A stretch of 64,000 nucleotides of DNA from Cycloclasticus sp. symbiont of Bathymodiolus heckerae (lineage in GTDB: Bacteria > Pseudomonadota > Gammaproteobacteria > Methylococcales > Cycloclasticaceae): NCBI GenBank assembly GCA_002101235.1, contig LWTL01000118.1:48541-112540 (forward strand). Reading direction: 5' to 3'. Of the stretch, positions 20,593 to 28,857 are shown in pieces. The position numbers were made by a program, and so were the translations under genes. How positions within the stretch are numbered: the first letter of the stretch is position 1; each line of letters starts with the position of its first letter. The notes beneath the pieces were generated by a model that was given only the letters and a program-made list of their open reading frames with translations, did not search any database and was not told where the DNA came from.

Positions 20593-20640
20593 ATGTCGAC
20601 ATCTTCTTCTAAGAAAGTTATTTACGCCGCCCTAGCAGGT
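20593..20640 (+). pseudogene. First 16 codons of a cation diffusion facilitator transporter, cut by the IS
   Basis: Reading from ATG 20593 gives MSTSSSKKVIYAALAG, after which the first base of the IS supplies an in-frame TGA. The SSKKVIYAALAGN opening is characteristic of one branch of CDF cation efflux proteins, whose next residues would form the first membrane helix. The remaining roughly 290 codons are not on the other side of the IS or elsewhere in the window. The recognition rests on 16 residues, so it is moderately sure. Confidence 0.55.
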
Positions 20641-20658
20641 TGAGCTGCCACCACTTTC

Positions 20659-21489
20659 TTAGACAGTTTCTAAATTCTCAAAATACTGCTTTTCATACCT
20701 CATTGGTGACAGTCCGTCATTATTACCATGATGCCGTTTAGGGTTGTAGAAAAACTCAATATAATCGAATATTTCAGCCCGAGCTTCTGCTCGTGTTTTA
20801 AATATCCGTCGTTTTATACGATCCATTTTTAATAATGAAAAGAAGCTTTCAGCAACGGCATTATCATGGCAGTTTCCCCTACGACTCATACTTGCCTCAA
20901 GGTTGTTTTCACGTAAGAACTGCCGCCAGTCACCGCACGTGTATTGAACACCTTGATCTGAATGTACAAGCACCTTCTGCTGAGGTTTTCTTCGCCATAT
21001 TGCCATTAATAACGCATCAATCACTAAGTCAGCTTTGGGGCTTGATTTCATACTCCAGCCAACAACTTGCCGTGAAAACAAATCAATCACGACGGTTAGG
21101 TACAACCAGCCTTCATGGGTTCGTATATACGTGAAATCAGTGACCCAAACCTTATTTGGATGATCGCATTCAAACTGCCTTTCTAGTGTGTTGGGCGCAA
21201 CATGGCTAACTTGTCCGTTTTTAAACCCCTTATGTCGTTTATATCCGCGCATTGAGCTTAAACCAGCGTTGCGCATGATGCGATAAACACGATTTCGACC
21301 GCAACTCTCTCCATCATACTTTAGGTCACGCGTGACGTTACGGTAGCCATAAGAACAACCGCTCTCCATCCAAAACTGCTTTATTTTAGTTAGCAATCTT
21401 TTGTCTTCTTTTGCTCGTTGGCTATCCGGTTCTTTGAGCCAAGCATAAAAGCCACTGCGGTTAACCTCGAGTACGCGACACATCATCAT
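20659..21489 (-). CDS. IS3-family transposase OrfB (DDE catalytic subunit)
   Basis: The 276-residue product is the catalytic part of the transposase, with a rve integrase fold. The DDE triad is visible: D in VWVTDFTYIRT, D in VLVHSDQGVQY and E in AVAESFFSLLKMD. An N-terminal HTH_21-type region (KVWVTD preceded by YRIMRNAGL) is present. In the family OrfB is made as an OrfAB fusion by -1 frameshifting. Here the orfB frame is open upstream of its ATG (reading KYTFIKSRLSKYTV), overlapping the end of orfA, and an A-AAG slip site near 21534-21538 is a candidate. The reading frame is intact, so the element may be active. Confidence 0.94.
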   Translation of the reverse strand: MMMCRVLEVNRSGFYAWLKEPDSQRAKEDKRLLTKIKQFWMESGCSYGYRNVTRDLKYDGESCGRNRVYRIMRNAGLSSMRGYKRHKGFKNGQVSHVAPNTLERQFECDHPNKVWVTDFTYIRTHEGWLYLTVVIDLFSRQVVGWSMKSSPKADLVIDALLMAIWRRKPQQKVLVHSDQGVQYTCGDWRQFLRENNLEASMSRRGNCHDNAVAESFFSLLKMDRIKRRIFKTRAEARAEIFDYIEFFYNPKRHHGNNDGLSPMRYEKQYFENLETV

Positions 21490-21515
21490 GACGGTATACT
21501 TGCTGAGTCGAGACT

Positions 21516-21809
21516 TTATGAACGTGTATTTCGCTTTGACTCGCTTGCGAAGTACACCGCGGCTTCCTTTAATATATCTCGTTCTTCGGTTACGCGCTTT
21601 AACTGTGCTTTGAGTTGACGAAGTTCTGCTTGCTGCTGTGTCAGCTCTTTACGCTCATGGCTGGGTTCGCCGTAACGTTTAACCCAGGCGTATAGGCTTT
21701 TGGTTGTAACGCCAAGCCGGTTGGCCACATCACTCACTTTATACCCGCGATCTATGACTTGTTTCGTAGCTTCAATTTTAAATTCTTCTGGATAGCGTTT
21801 TCCACGCAT
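21516..21809 (-). CDS. IS3-family transposase OrfA (helix-turn-helix)
   Basis: The 97-residue OrfA has the HTH_Tnp_1 fold (RYPEEFKIEATKQVIDRGYK, then VSDVANRLGVTTKSLYAWVK) that binds the terminal repeats. A leucine-zipper-like coiled coil follows (QQQAELRQLKAQLKRVTEERDILKEA). It overlaps the open orfB frame by a -1 shift. Complete and in frame. Confidence 0.94.
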   Translation of the reverse strand: MRGKRYPEEFKIEATKQVIDRGYKVSDVANRLGVTTKSLYAWVKRYGEPSHERKELTQQQAELRQLKAQLKRVTEERDILKEAAVYFASESKRNTRS

Positions 21810-21877
21810 AATTATTCACCTTCTTTGTTAAGTTAATTATAACTATAGAAAGTGTCTAGTAAATTAGGGGCAGCTCA

Positions 21878-21920
21878 GTTCCTCATAAACTGATAATTTT
21901 GACACCGTGACTTTCGACAT
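21878..21920 (-). pseudogene. 5' end of a third gene in the recombinase operon, cut by the IS
   Basis: Six bases past the GGAGG-like Shine-Dalgarno sequence that overlaps the end of the 762-residue gene is an ATG (complement of 21918-21920), 2 bp after that gene's TAA. It opens MSKVTVSKLSVYEE before running into the IS end at 21877. The near-ideal ribosome binding site and tight spacing indicate a genuine gene start. In a trio-type element this would be the third core gene (GmtX position). The rest is absent; the left flank of the IS does not continue it in any frame. Confidence 0.5.
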
Positions 21921-21922
21921 AC

Positions 21923-24211
21923 TTAACCTCCGATTTTTTCCATAAACAAAGGCGGGAGTTCACTTCCATACTTCTTATACAAAACATCAGCTTCCGCCAC
22001 CGATCTTTTGCTAAATCTTTTTTCATCAAATAAAACCTCAATCCACTCGACAGTTGGCAGCACCTCAAAGACCAAGAACTTCGGCGAGTTTTCTAGCAAC
22101 AATTTATATTTTTTTTTAACTTCGTTTACGTAGTGTCTGTGCTTTAATACCGTTTCCGGACAATCGACTAGATAGATAGTACCTGGAATATCTAAATGAC
22201 CGACATACTCCAGAAAGCCTAATTCATCTATGTGACCATGTTTTTCTTCGGTCAGCAGCCTAAGGCGACCTAAAATATGTTGGCGCTGGTTGTTTATGTA
22301 CTCGCTTGCTCGAGTAAATTCTGAGTTAAACACCGCTTGTGCCTTTTCACTTGCTCGGAACATATTTACAGCGAGATCTTGCATAACGGCCCTAGTAATT
22401 AAGCCACAGTTGTCTATCCACTCTTGGTTTTCTCGAGAAAGATAGCTTTCTCGCTCTACATGATTAGAGTGTGAGTGGAAACTGAATAACTGTGTTGGTG
22501 TAAATGTGTCAGATCTCGAATGCACTGCTGAGTTCTTGATGTAAGACAGCCCAAATACCCCATACCTATAAACTGGAGTATCTACGATATTTAGATAGTT
22601 AACCCTATTATGATGGGCCTTTTTTGAATACACCACACCATTGTTAACAAAGGCCTCTAGAGCATCAATAAAGACAGTGGAAACATTTTTTTCTCTTAAT
22701 CGTTGCCTGACCTTTTCTCCAAGATGGGACATCAAGCATTCAATTAGGGGGGCCAGAGAATTTATTCCAAATAAACCCTTATCTGTCCCAGCAATTCTTA
22801 TCGAATTACTTTCTGGCCCGAAATTTTTCTTATCTAGCAGGAATCTCAAAACTGCTTTACCAATGTCTGTCCTAGTACTAAAGGACTTTACTTCATGATT
22901 TTGGCCTGAACGGCCCTTAAAATAATTCAAGTGAATATGAGTAACTTTTCCACTTCGTCGCTCGATAGTGCGGAAATTTTTCTGTGTGAGTTTTGGAATA
23001 TCAGATGGTTGAACGGTCCGTATAGCCATTATCCAACTAAATAAAACATCTTCGGCATAACAAGTTGGAACTGATTTCGATTCACCACCTTTTGAGCTTG
23101 CGTAGGCCAGCAGTTCTCGAACGTAGGAGTATGAAAAAACACCATTTCGGGCCGATTCCCGAGCGTATAAACGTTTTTTTTCACCGCAGCGAATACTTCT
23201 AGATATGACTTCATTAGCCATGAATTTGCGCCGTAAATCAAGAGCAAAAGGCTCATGAATCATCTCTGTAATCATCATACTAATTGCAGCATCGAGATGC
23301 TGGTCATTTGGATATATGCAATAGCGCCCTCGCATAGCATTAAACAAGGCAATCACTTGAGTCGTCATGACTCTTGTTTTTTCTTTTGGTGAATTAAAGT
23401 CAAGCTTTTGCTCTGGAATATCGTCAATCCGCCAGTCGGTTTCCCTGAAAAACTTAATCATCGCAAACTTGGCTTGTTGAATTTCAAGAAGTGATGTAAC
23501 TGTTGTCATTTCAAATGATGATATCAATGCCTTTGGCGACTTCAAAAGACTATAAAGCTGATGCCCGATTCCTACATCATCTCTGCGTAGCCAGGTATGC
23601 TGAGCAAACCACTCTGTTAAAGTAGCTTGGCGTACTAAGTCTTTCGGTGCTATTTTAGTCTTTGAAATTGAAAGGAGGTAGCTATACTCAATATCGTTTA
23701 GCTGTTTATAGAACTCAGGGTAGTCAAGTGCATCAATAATCATTGTTTTCACTGCTGAAAGGCCTGAACTTTGAGTTTTTAGCTTCTTCTTGTTGTTGTT
23801 TAAGCTTCCTTTTTTTATGCGTTCCGCCTCGTAATCCTTCAACACCTTTACTCTGTTGGAGTTATTGAACGAGTAAGAATTAAGGAAATCTAACAAAATA
23901 CCAATGAAACAAGAAAATCGAGTTGCCCTAGTTTTAGAAAATGAATCCGTATAGAAATACAGATAATGCGCGGTGTACAGAGCCGCAAAGATCAAACGTA
24001 ATTCATTACTTGGATTTTTAGCTAGGGAAACTACCTTTGGGATGTAATCTCTGACAGACGGAACAACAAATCGTGTTACAGCACAATCAAATGGCAATGG
24101 TGAAACTGGCTGGCTGGCCTGCCATTCACGTTCCATTTCAAGTTGTTCTTTAAGCAGTGCGGCAACTTCTGTCGAATCTGCACCTGTCTGAGCTAGTGTT
24201 TTGTCAACCAT
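21923..24211 (-). CDS. Large tyrosine recombinase-like integrase (GmtZ-like?)
   Basis: A 762-residue protein transcribed 8 bp after the 404-residue recombinase. The region around residues 385-600 looks like a diverged tyrosine recombinase domain. R398 lies in IMAIRTVQPSDIPKLTQKNF, resembling the box I arginine context (xxGxRxxEyyyLxxxD). H579, H581 and H584 with R587 lie in FHSHSNHVERESYLS, resembling box II. A clear C-terminal catalytic Tyr could not be assigned, so it may be an accessory or atypical partner. The N-terminal 370 residues match no domain I recognise. Paired recombinases of unequal size also occur in Tn554 (TnpA, TnpB); gamma-mobile-trio elements are the closer fit from gene context. 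Confidence 0.6.
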   Translation of the reverse strand: MVDKTLAQTGADSTEVAALLKEQLEMEREWQASQPVSPLPFDCAVTRFVVPSVRDYIPKVVSLAKNPSNELRLIFAALYTAHYLYFYTDSFSKTRATRFSCFIGILLDFLNSYSFNNSNRVKVLKDYEAERIKKGSLNNNKKKLKTQSSGLSAVKTMIIDALDYPEFYKQLNDIEYSYLLSISKTKIAPKDLVRQATLTEWFAQHTWLRRDDVGIGHQLYSLLKSPKALISSFEMTTVTSLLEIQQAKFAMIKFFRETDWRIDDIPEQKLDFNSPKEKTRVMTTQVIALFNAMRGRYCIYPNDQHLDAAISMMITEMIHEPFALDLRRKFMANEVISRSIRCGEKKRLYARESARNGVFSYSYVRELLAYASSKGGESKSVPTCYAEDVLFSWIMAIRTVQPSDIPKLTQKNFRTIERRSGKVTHIHLNYFKGRSGQNHEVKSFSTRTDIGKAVLRFLLDKKNFGPESNSIRIAGTDKGLFGINSLAPLIECLMSHLGEKVRQRLREKNVSTVFIDALEAFVNNGVVYSKKAHHNRVNYLNIVDTPVYRYGVFGLSYIKNSAVHSRSDTFTPTQLFSFHSHSNHVERESYLSRENQEWIDNCGLITRAVMQDLAVNMFRASEKAQAVFNSEFTRASEYINNQRQHILGRLRLLTEEKHGHIDELGFLEYVGHLDIPGTIYLVDCPETVLKHRHYVNEVKKKYKLLLENSPKFLVFEVLPTVEWIEVLFDEKRFSKRSVAEADVLYKKYGSELPPLFMEKIGG

Positions 24212-24219
24212 TAAGCAAC

Positions 24220-25434
24220 CTATTGTTCAAAATGCTTTTTTATATGACAGGTCCGGATATAGTTTATGGTTGTTTGCGGAACGTTATTACCCATTGCTGT
24301 GTGCCCCAACAAAGCTGCAACCGTTAAATATACTAGTGATGTAGGCGTAACATCGTCTACCCGCATACCCTGCTCTTCTGAATATTCCCAGAATTTATCT
24401 GTACCGAAGCTATGTCGAAGTACATGGTGGGTATGATCTATCTCCAGTTTTTGACCATCTTCTAGGAGTAACCCCTTCTCTTGCTTTTTTAGCACAATAT
24501 CCCGTACTACCTTAAACACCCGACACGCTTTTGATGCGCTTATCTGTGTTCCGACCACCGTGGAAGAATTGCTAACAAACATGTTGTCTTCATCGGTACT
24601 TGGGCGCTCCAGGTCGTAGTATTTATTAAACCTTGAAAGCAGATCACGATGAATATAAAGCACTCTCGACTCTCCGCCACTATTCCTTTTTCCCTTAGAG
24701 AATCTTCCTTGTAACAGAAACTCAAACTCCATCTGCTTGGGGTTGCTTTCCATCATTGCAAAGAGTGAGAGCATACCACTATGCTTCTTGCTGCCCACAT
24801 TGAAATCTTTAAGTACGAACCCCAGGTTTTCCATTGAACGGCAGCCAAGCTCCCCGCCGGTTTTAAGGAGCAGCTCATCTCGTATTGAATTGGTATGCCT
24901 GTATAGAATTGATCGGAGTTCAGGTGTCAAATACTTCACAGCGGTTCTACGTTTGGTATTTGTCCTCGCCATGTCTTTAAATGACGGCTTGATGAATAGA
25001 GTCTTCGCTGTCGTTAGCCCCGCCTGCGCCAGATACATGTAATACGCATTCAACGTCATAATCGTTTGAGCTATAGCTGAATCTCCTTTGCCGCGTTCAC
25101 CAATGAGCACGTCATTAATGTAAAAGTTCAAAATTTTATCGGGCAGGTTATGGTGAGTTAGTAAGGAGACTGTCTTACTATCGGCAGCATATTCTTCGAC
25201 CCATTGGAGGAATGTAGTCAGCCGGCTGAGGATTTGAGTAACCGTTGTTTTCTTCACTAATCGATCAACAACTTCTTTTCTCACTTCACCGGTATAGCTA
25301 TCGACAGACTCCTGCACTGCTGATACGGCATGGCGTGCTGATATCGCAACACTAAACCATGTTGGAAGTAGAAGACAATCGTTGCCATGAAAGAATACAG
25401 GGCACTGGTATCGCTCCGACCAAAGTTTATGCAT
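24220..25434 (-). CDS. Tyrosine site-specific recombinase (GmtY-like?)
   Basis: A 404-residue integrase with a recognisable catalytic set: R199 in GGELGCRSMENLGFVLKD, a likely beta-hairpin Lys in RFSKGKRNSGG (about 245-252), H337 and R340 in HHVLRHSFGTDKF, H378 in ALLGHTA, and nucleophile Y392 in TTINYIRTC. The N-terminal part (about 60-150) looks like a SAM-like core-binding domain. It should cut and rejoin DNA at the element's attachment sites. It is the first gene of the element, reading away from the interrupted rarA. Upstream 25435-25510 is AT-rich and would carry its promoter. Confidence 0.85.
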   Translation of the reverse strand: MHKLWSERYQCPVFFHGNDCLLLPTWFSVAISARHAVSAVQESVDSYTGEVRKEVVDRLVKKTTVTQILSRLTTFLQWVEEYAADSKTVSLLTHHNLPDKILNFYINDVLIGERGKGDSAIAQTIMTLNAYYMYLAQAGLTTAKTLFIKPSFKDMARTNTKRRTAVKYLTPELRSILYRHTNSIRDELLLKTGGELGCRSMENLGFVLKDFNVGSKKHSGMLSLFAMMESNPKQMEFEFLLQGRFSKGKRNSGGESRVLYIHRDLLSRFNKYYDLERPSTDEDNMFVSNSSTVVGTQISASKACRVFKVVRDIVLKKQEKGLLLEDGQKLEIDHTHHVLRHSFGTDKFWEYSEEQGMRVDDVTPTSLVYLTVAALLGHTAMGNNVPQTTINYIRTCHIKKHFEQ

Positions 25435-25510
25435 TCAATTAAAGTCCTATGATATTGATACAAATAATACAGCTCTTTAAAAGAAAGACAATTCATTTTT
25501 ATATTTCTAA

Positions 25511-25864
25511 TTAACGGGGTAACTTTGATTTGTTAAAACGATGAACTTCATCAACAAATAAAATAGTGCTTTGCTTGAACTGTAAGCGGTTATTTTTCGC
25601 CTCCTCTACAACCGCACGAATATCTTTCACGCCGGCTAATACCGCCGATAACGCTATAAATTGAGCATCTGCATGCTTCGCAATAATACGCGCCAGCGTT
25701 GTTTTTCCAATGCCCGGGGGGCCCCAAAGAATTAATGAGTGTAATTGACCTGAACGAATCGCCTCAAAAAGAGGCTTGCCCTCTTCTAAAAGGTGCGTTT
25801 GTCCTACAAATTCAGTTAACGAGTTAGGCCTTAAACTATCCGCTAAAGGTTCTACTGCTTGCAT
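25511..25864 (-). pseudogene. rarA: rarA, 5' fragment only (replication-associated recombination protein A)
   Basis: The first 112 codons encode a normal RarA/MgsA AAA+ N-terminus: LADSLRPNSLTEFVGQTHLL, Walker A GPPGIGKTT, and Walker B plus the family mark ILFVDEVHRFNKS. RarA is about 440 residues, so the sensor, lid and tetramerisation regions are lost. After HRFNKS the frame adds KLPR and stops at 25511 in foreign DNA. RarA loads at stalled replication forks; the fragment cannot hexamerise properly and is presumably inactive. The start overlaps the lolA stop (TAATG), which is the normal lolA-rarA arrangement. Confidence 0.92.
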
Positions 25865-26496
25865 TAATCGCTTGCTTCTTCAAAGACATCTACCCCTTCA
25901 GGCACGTTAAACTCAAACCGATCATCCGCTATCGGTGTATGAACGCTCACATCCGTAAACAATAAGCGTGTTGTTTGGCCAAAGCTGTCTTTAAGTAACA
26001 TACGAGATAACAATCCGCTTTTAAAACCCACATGAATATAATCAAAGCCACTGGAGTCCGTTTTAGGGGTTAATTTTAGCCACTGTAAACCGTCCTTTTC
26101 TTCCAACAGGCTGATGACAAAAAGCTTATCAAGCGACGTTGAGCCCAAAATGATAGCAAGAGGCGAAGAACCTACTGATTGAGAAGCATCTTTAATGGTG
26201 ACTTGATCTAGGTCTTCATCGTAAACCCATAACTTCTCACCATTCGAGATAATCTCTTGAATATAAGGTGTTGAGTAATGCCAGCGAAATTTATTCGGCT
26301 TTTGAACCCAAAACTCGCCTGTTGACGATTGCGTATAATTACTTTGATCGCTACTAATAATTTGCGTAAATTGACCGCTCAAATGTTTATAACGCTGCAA
26401 GTATGTTTGCAGGCTTTCTTCACCACTATTTGCTAAAACAGAAGGTACTGAAGCAATAGATAAAAGACAAAACAAACCGAATCGAATAAACATCAT
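25864..26496 (-). CDS. lolA: Outer membrane lipoprotein carrier LolA
   Basis: LolA is the periplasmic chaperone that carries lipoproteins from LolCDE to LolB. A signal peptide is present (residues 1-22, ending SVLA). The mature part shows LQTYLQRYKHLSGQFTQII, GEFWVQKPNKFRWHY and a late LLFTDVSV segment. The length of 210 residues is normal. It lies 3 bp after ftsK and overlaps rarA, the standard ftsK-lolA-rarA order. Confidence 0.95.
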   Translation of the reverse strand: MMFIRFGLFCLLSIASVPSVLANSGEESLQTYLQRYKHLSGQFTQIISSDQSNYTQSSTGEFWVQKPNKFRWHYSTPYIQEIISNGEKLWVYDEDLDQVTIKDASQSVGSSPLAIILGSTSLDKLFVISLLEEKDGLQWLKLTPKTDSSGFDYIHVGFKSGLLSRMLLKDSFGQTTRLLFTDVSVHTPIADDRFEFNVPEGVDVFEEASD

Positions 26497-26499
26497 TAA

Positions 26500-28791
26500 T
26501 TATACCTCTGGCGGTGGCGGCGCTAACACTTCACGTGAGCCATTAGACTGTAACGGCCCCACTACACCGCAACGCTCCATTTCTTCAATCATGCGCGCCG
26601 CACGATTATAGCCAACACGCAATTGCCGTTGTACACCAGAAATAGAGGCGCGACGGGTTTCTGTCACTATTTTTAAAGCCTGATCGTACAACTCATCCGA
26701 ATCTTCAGCATTTCCGCCGTTTCCACCATCAAATTCAGCTGGGTCTGATGCCGTTAAAATACCTTCAATATAATTCGGCTTGCCTTGTTTTTTCAGTTGC
26801 CTAACCACTTTGTGTACCTCGTGATCATCAACAAAAGCCCCGTGTACACGCTGAGGTAGCCCTGAGCCCGGTGGCAAATACAACATATCACCATTGCCTA
26901 ATAAAGCTTCAGCGCCACTTTGATCTAGAATAGTACGTGAATCTATTTTGGAAGAAACCTGGAACGCAATACGGGATGGGATATTAGCCTTTATCAACCC
27001 TGTCAGAACATCAACAGATGGACGCTGTGTTGCTAGCACTAAGTGCAAACCAGAAGCTCGAGCCTTTTGAGCAAGGCGCGCAATAAGCTCTTCTACTTTT
27101 TTACCGACAACCATCATCATGTCGGCCAATTCATCAATAACAATGACTATCTGCGGTAACTCAGCAAGTGTCCCCGCATCTTCTTCATCAATAAAAGCTG
27201 TTGGTTCCCATAAAGGGTCTGCTAGCGGGCTACCTTCTTTTATGGCATCTCTTACTTTTTTGTTGTAACCACTTAAGTTTCTAACACCCAACAACGACAT
27301 CAGCTTATAACGTCGCTCCATTTCAGCGACACACCAACGTAATGCATTTGCAGCCTCTTTCATATCCGTTACAACGGGTGTTAACAGATGCGGAATACCT
27401 TCATAGACCGATAGTTCCAGCATTTTTGGGTCTATCATGATCATACGAACTTGTTCAGGCGTTGCCTTGTACAACAAGCTTAGAATCATGGCATTAATAG
27501 CTACCGATTTACCTGAACCGGTTGTTCCCGCAACTAACAAGTGCGGCATTTTTCCTAAATCTGCTACGGTGGGTTGCCCTGATATATCTTTTCCTAATAC
27601 CAACGTTAAAGGAGAGTGGGATTTTTCGTAAGCCTCTGAAGATAATATCTCACCTAATCGCACCATTTCTCTAGATTCGTTTGGTATCTCTAAGCCAATC
27701 ACAGACTTACCGGGAATGACCTCAACAACGCGGACACTGTGTATAGACATGGAGCGCGCAAGATCTTGAGCAAGCCCGCTGATTCGACTTGCTTTTATTC
27801 CGGGTGCAGGCTGTATCTCAAAGCGTGTAATAACAGGGCCGGGGCTAACCTCCACCACGTCTACCTCAACACCGAAATCTAATAACTTAATTTCGACTAG
27901 TCTAGACATCGCCTCCAATGCTTCTTTGGAGTAGCCTTCAACATGTTCTTTCGCGACGTCCAGCAATGCTAAAGCCGGCAACGTCCCTTCTGTATCGTCA
28001 AATAACCCAGCTTGTTTTTCTTTCTCGACGCGCTCACTACTTTTAATTGACTTAATAACAGGGTCAATACGTGCTTTAGACTTAGCGGAGAAGATTCTTG
28101 ATTGCTTTTTGAACGTATCCCCGCGTTTCTTTTTAACACTATCGGCATTTCGTCGTTCTTTTGTATCGCTAATATAGTCGCTTACTACCATATATAAGTT
28201 AATGGCTAGACCACCTAAGCTGTCCATCAAACCCAGCCAAGATAGCCCTGTTGATAACGTAATAGAGACCAAAAACAAACTAAATAAAATGAGTGTTGCC
28301 CCTTGGAAGGCAAATAACTGAATAAGGAAATCACCCAGTTCTAGTCCAATAACACCACCTGGGGACCCCGGTATTGTTAGCCAACTCTGATAATAATGCA
28401 TATCGAGCAACCCAGAACCGGCGATCAAAACCACAATAAAGCTAGCCCAGCGAATAGTTTGATGCATTAATGTATCAACGTGATCTGTTCTTGCTTCAGA
28501 TAAAAACTTCCACGCACTACTGAATAACATCAACGGAAACACGAAAGCCATGAACCCAAGAATCGTCAACATAAAATCGGCAATCCAAGCGCCCACAACA
28601 CCAGTAATATTGGTTACCTCCTGCCCTGATCCATTATGTGTCCAACCTGAATCATTCACGTTGTAACTAAAAAGAGCACCCAATAAAAATAAGCCTACGG
28701 CCAATAAAGCAAGAAAGGCAGACTCTCTTAATAATTTAATGGCCCTTACTTGTGCTAATGAATGAGTTTGTGTGTTATTTTTTTGATTCAC
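26500..28791 (-). CDS. ftsK: DNA translocase FtsK
   Basis: FtsK anchors at the division septum and pumps chromosome DNA to align dif sites for XerCD. Four or five membrane helices occupy residues about 20-200. After a short linker (about 210-260) comes the RecA-like motor with Walker A GTTGSGKS and Walker [15 protein letters not shown] gamma winged-helix domain closes the protein ([23 protein letters not shown]) and would read KOPS sites. At 763 residues it lacks the long linker of the E. coli protein but is a normal short-linker form. First of ftsK-lolA-rarA. Confidence 0.97.
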   Translation of the reverse strand: MNQKNNTQTHSLAQVRAIKLLRESAFLALLAVGLFLLGALFSYNVNDSGWTHNGSGQEVTNITGVVGAWIADFMLTILGFMAFVFPLMLFSSAWKFLSEARTDHVDTLMHQTIRWASFIVVLIAGSGLLDMHYYQSWLTIPGSPGGVIGLELGDFLIQLFAFQGATLILFSLFLVSITLSTGLSWLGLMDSLGGLAINLYMVVSDYISDTKERRNADSVKKKRGDTFKKQSRIFSAKSKARIDPVIKSIKSSERVEKEKQAGLFDDTEGTLPALALLDVAKEHVEGYSKEALEAMSRLVEIKLLDFGVEVDVVEVSPGPVITRFEIQPAPGIKASRISGLAQDLARSMSIHSVRVVEVIPGKSVIGLEIPNESREMVRLGEILSSEAYEKSHSPLTLVLGKDISGQPTVADLGKMPHLLVAGTTGSGKSVAINAMILSLLYKATPEQVRMIMIDPKMLELSVYEGIPHLLTPVVTDMKEAANALRWCVAEMERRYKLMSLLGVRNLSGYNKKVRDAIKEGSPLADPLWEPTAFIDEEDAGTLAELPQIVIVIDELADMMMVVGKKVEELIARLAQKARASGLHLVLATQRPSVDVLTGLIKANIPSRIAFQVSSKIDSRTILDQSGAEALLGNGDMLYLPPGSGLPQRVHGAFVDDHEVHKVVRQLKKQGKPNYIEGILTASDPAEFDGGNGGNAEDSDELYDQALKIVTETRRASISGVQRQLRVGYNRAARMIEEMERCGVVGPLQSNGSREVLAPPPPEV

Positions 28792-28857
28792 TTAACTTAA
28801 TGCTAGTTGTTAGAATATTATTGTAACTATATGTTAATAAATGACTATCATCAAATA

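Larger units (their letters stand above)
20641..21877 (-). mobile_element. IS3-family insertion sequence, 1,237 bp, complete
   Basis: Imperfect terminal inverted repeats bound it. The left end begins TGAGCTGCCACCACTTTCTT and the right end, read inwards on the other strand, begins TGAGCTGCCCCTAATTTACT. About 26 of the first 32 positions match. Inside are orfA and orfB in the usual IS3 arrangement. The flanks give no 3-5 bp target duplication (left flank ends AGGT, right flank begins GTTC), and they belong to different broken genes. The copy therefore marks a recombination junction and not a simple insertion. Confidence 0.93.
21878..25525 (-). mobile_element. Remnant of a recombinase-encoded integrative element inserted in rarA
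   Basis: This segment carries two tyrosine recombinase-like genes and the start of a third gene, all on one strand and packed like an operon. Its right edge lies inside rarA: codons up to HRFNKS are normal rarA, then unrelated sequence follows (junction about 25523-25528). Its left edge is the IS. The other end of the element and the 3' part of rarA are missing from the window. The arrangement of a roughly 400-residue recombinase, a larger recombinase-like protein and a third gene resembles the gamma-mobile-trio (GmtY-GmtZ-GmtX) modules of Gammaproteobacteria. That assignment is from memory and unverified. Confidence 0.65.

Noticed and set aside
20441..20635. Open frame of 64 codons left of the IS3 element
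   Set aside because: Its product is a low-complexity Ile/Leu/Lys string typical of AT-rich noncoding DNA, and it is out of frame with the convincing CDF start at 20593.
21883..22068. Short minus-strand frame overlapping the end of the 762-residue gene
   Set aside because: It lies in another frame inside the large recombinase gene, and the better-supported start for the third gene is at 21920.
21923..25434. RIT (recombinase in trio) or Tn554-type element
   Set aside because: RIT elements have three similar-sized tyrosine recombinases, and Tn554 has a small third protein and a different target. The sizes 404 and 762 and the rarA insertion fit neither well, though Tn554-like ancestry cannot be excluded by eye.
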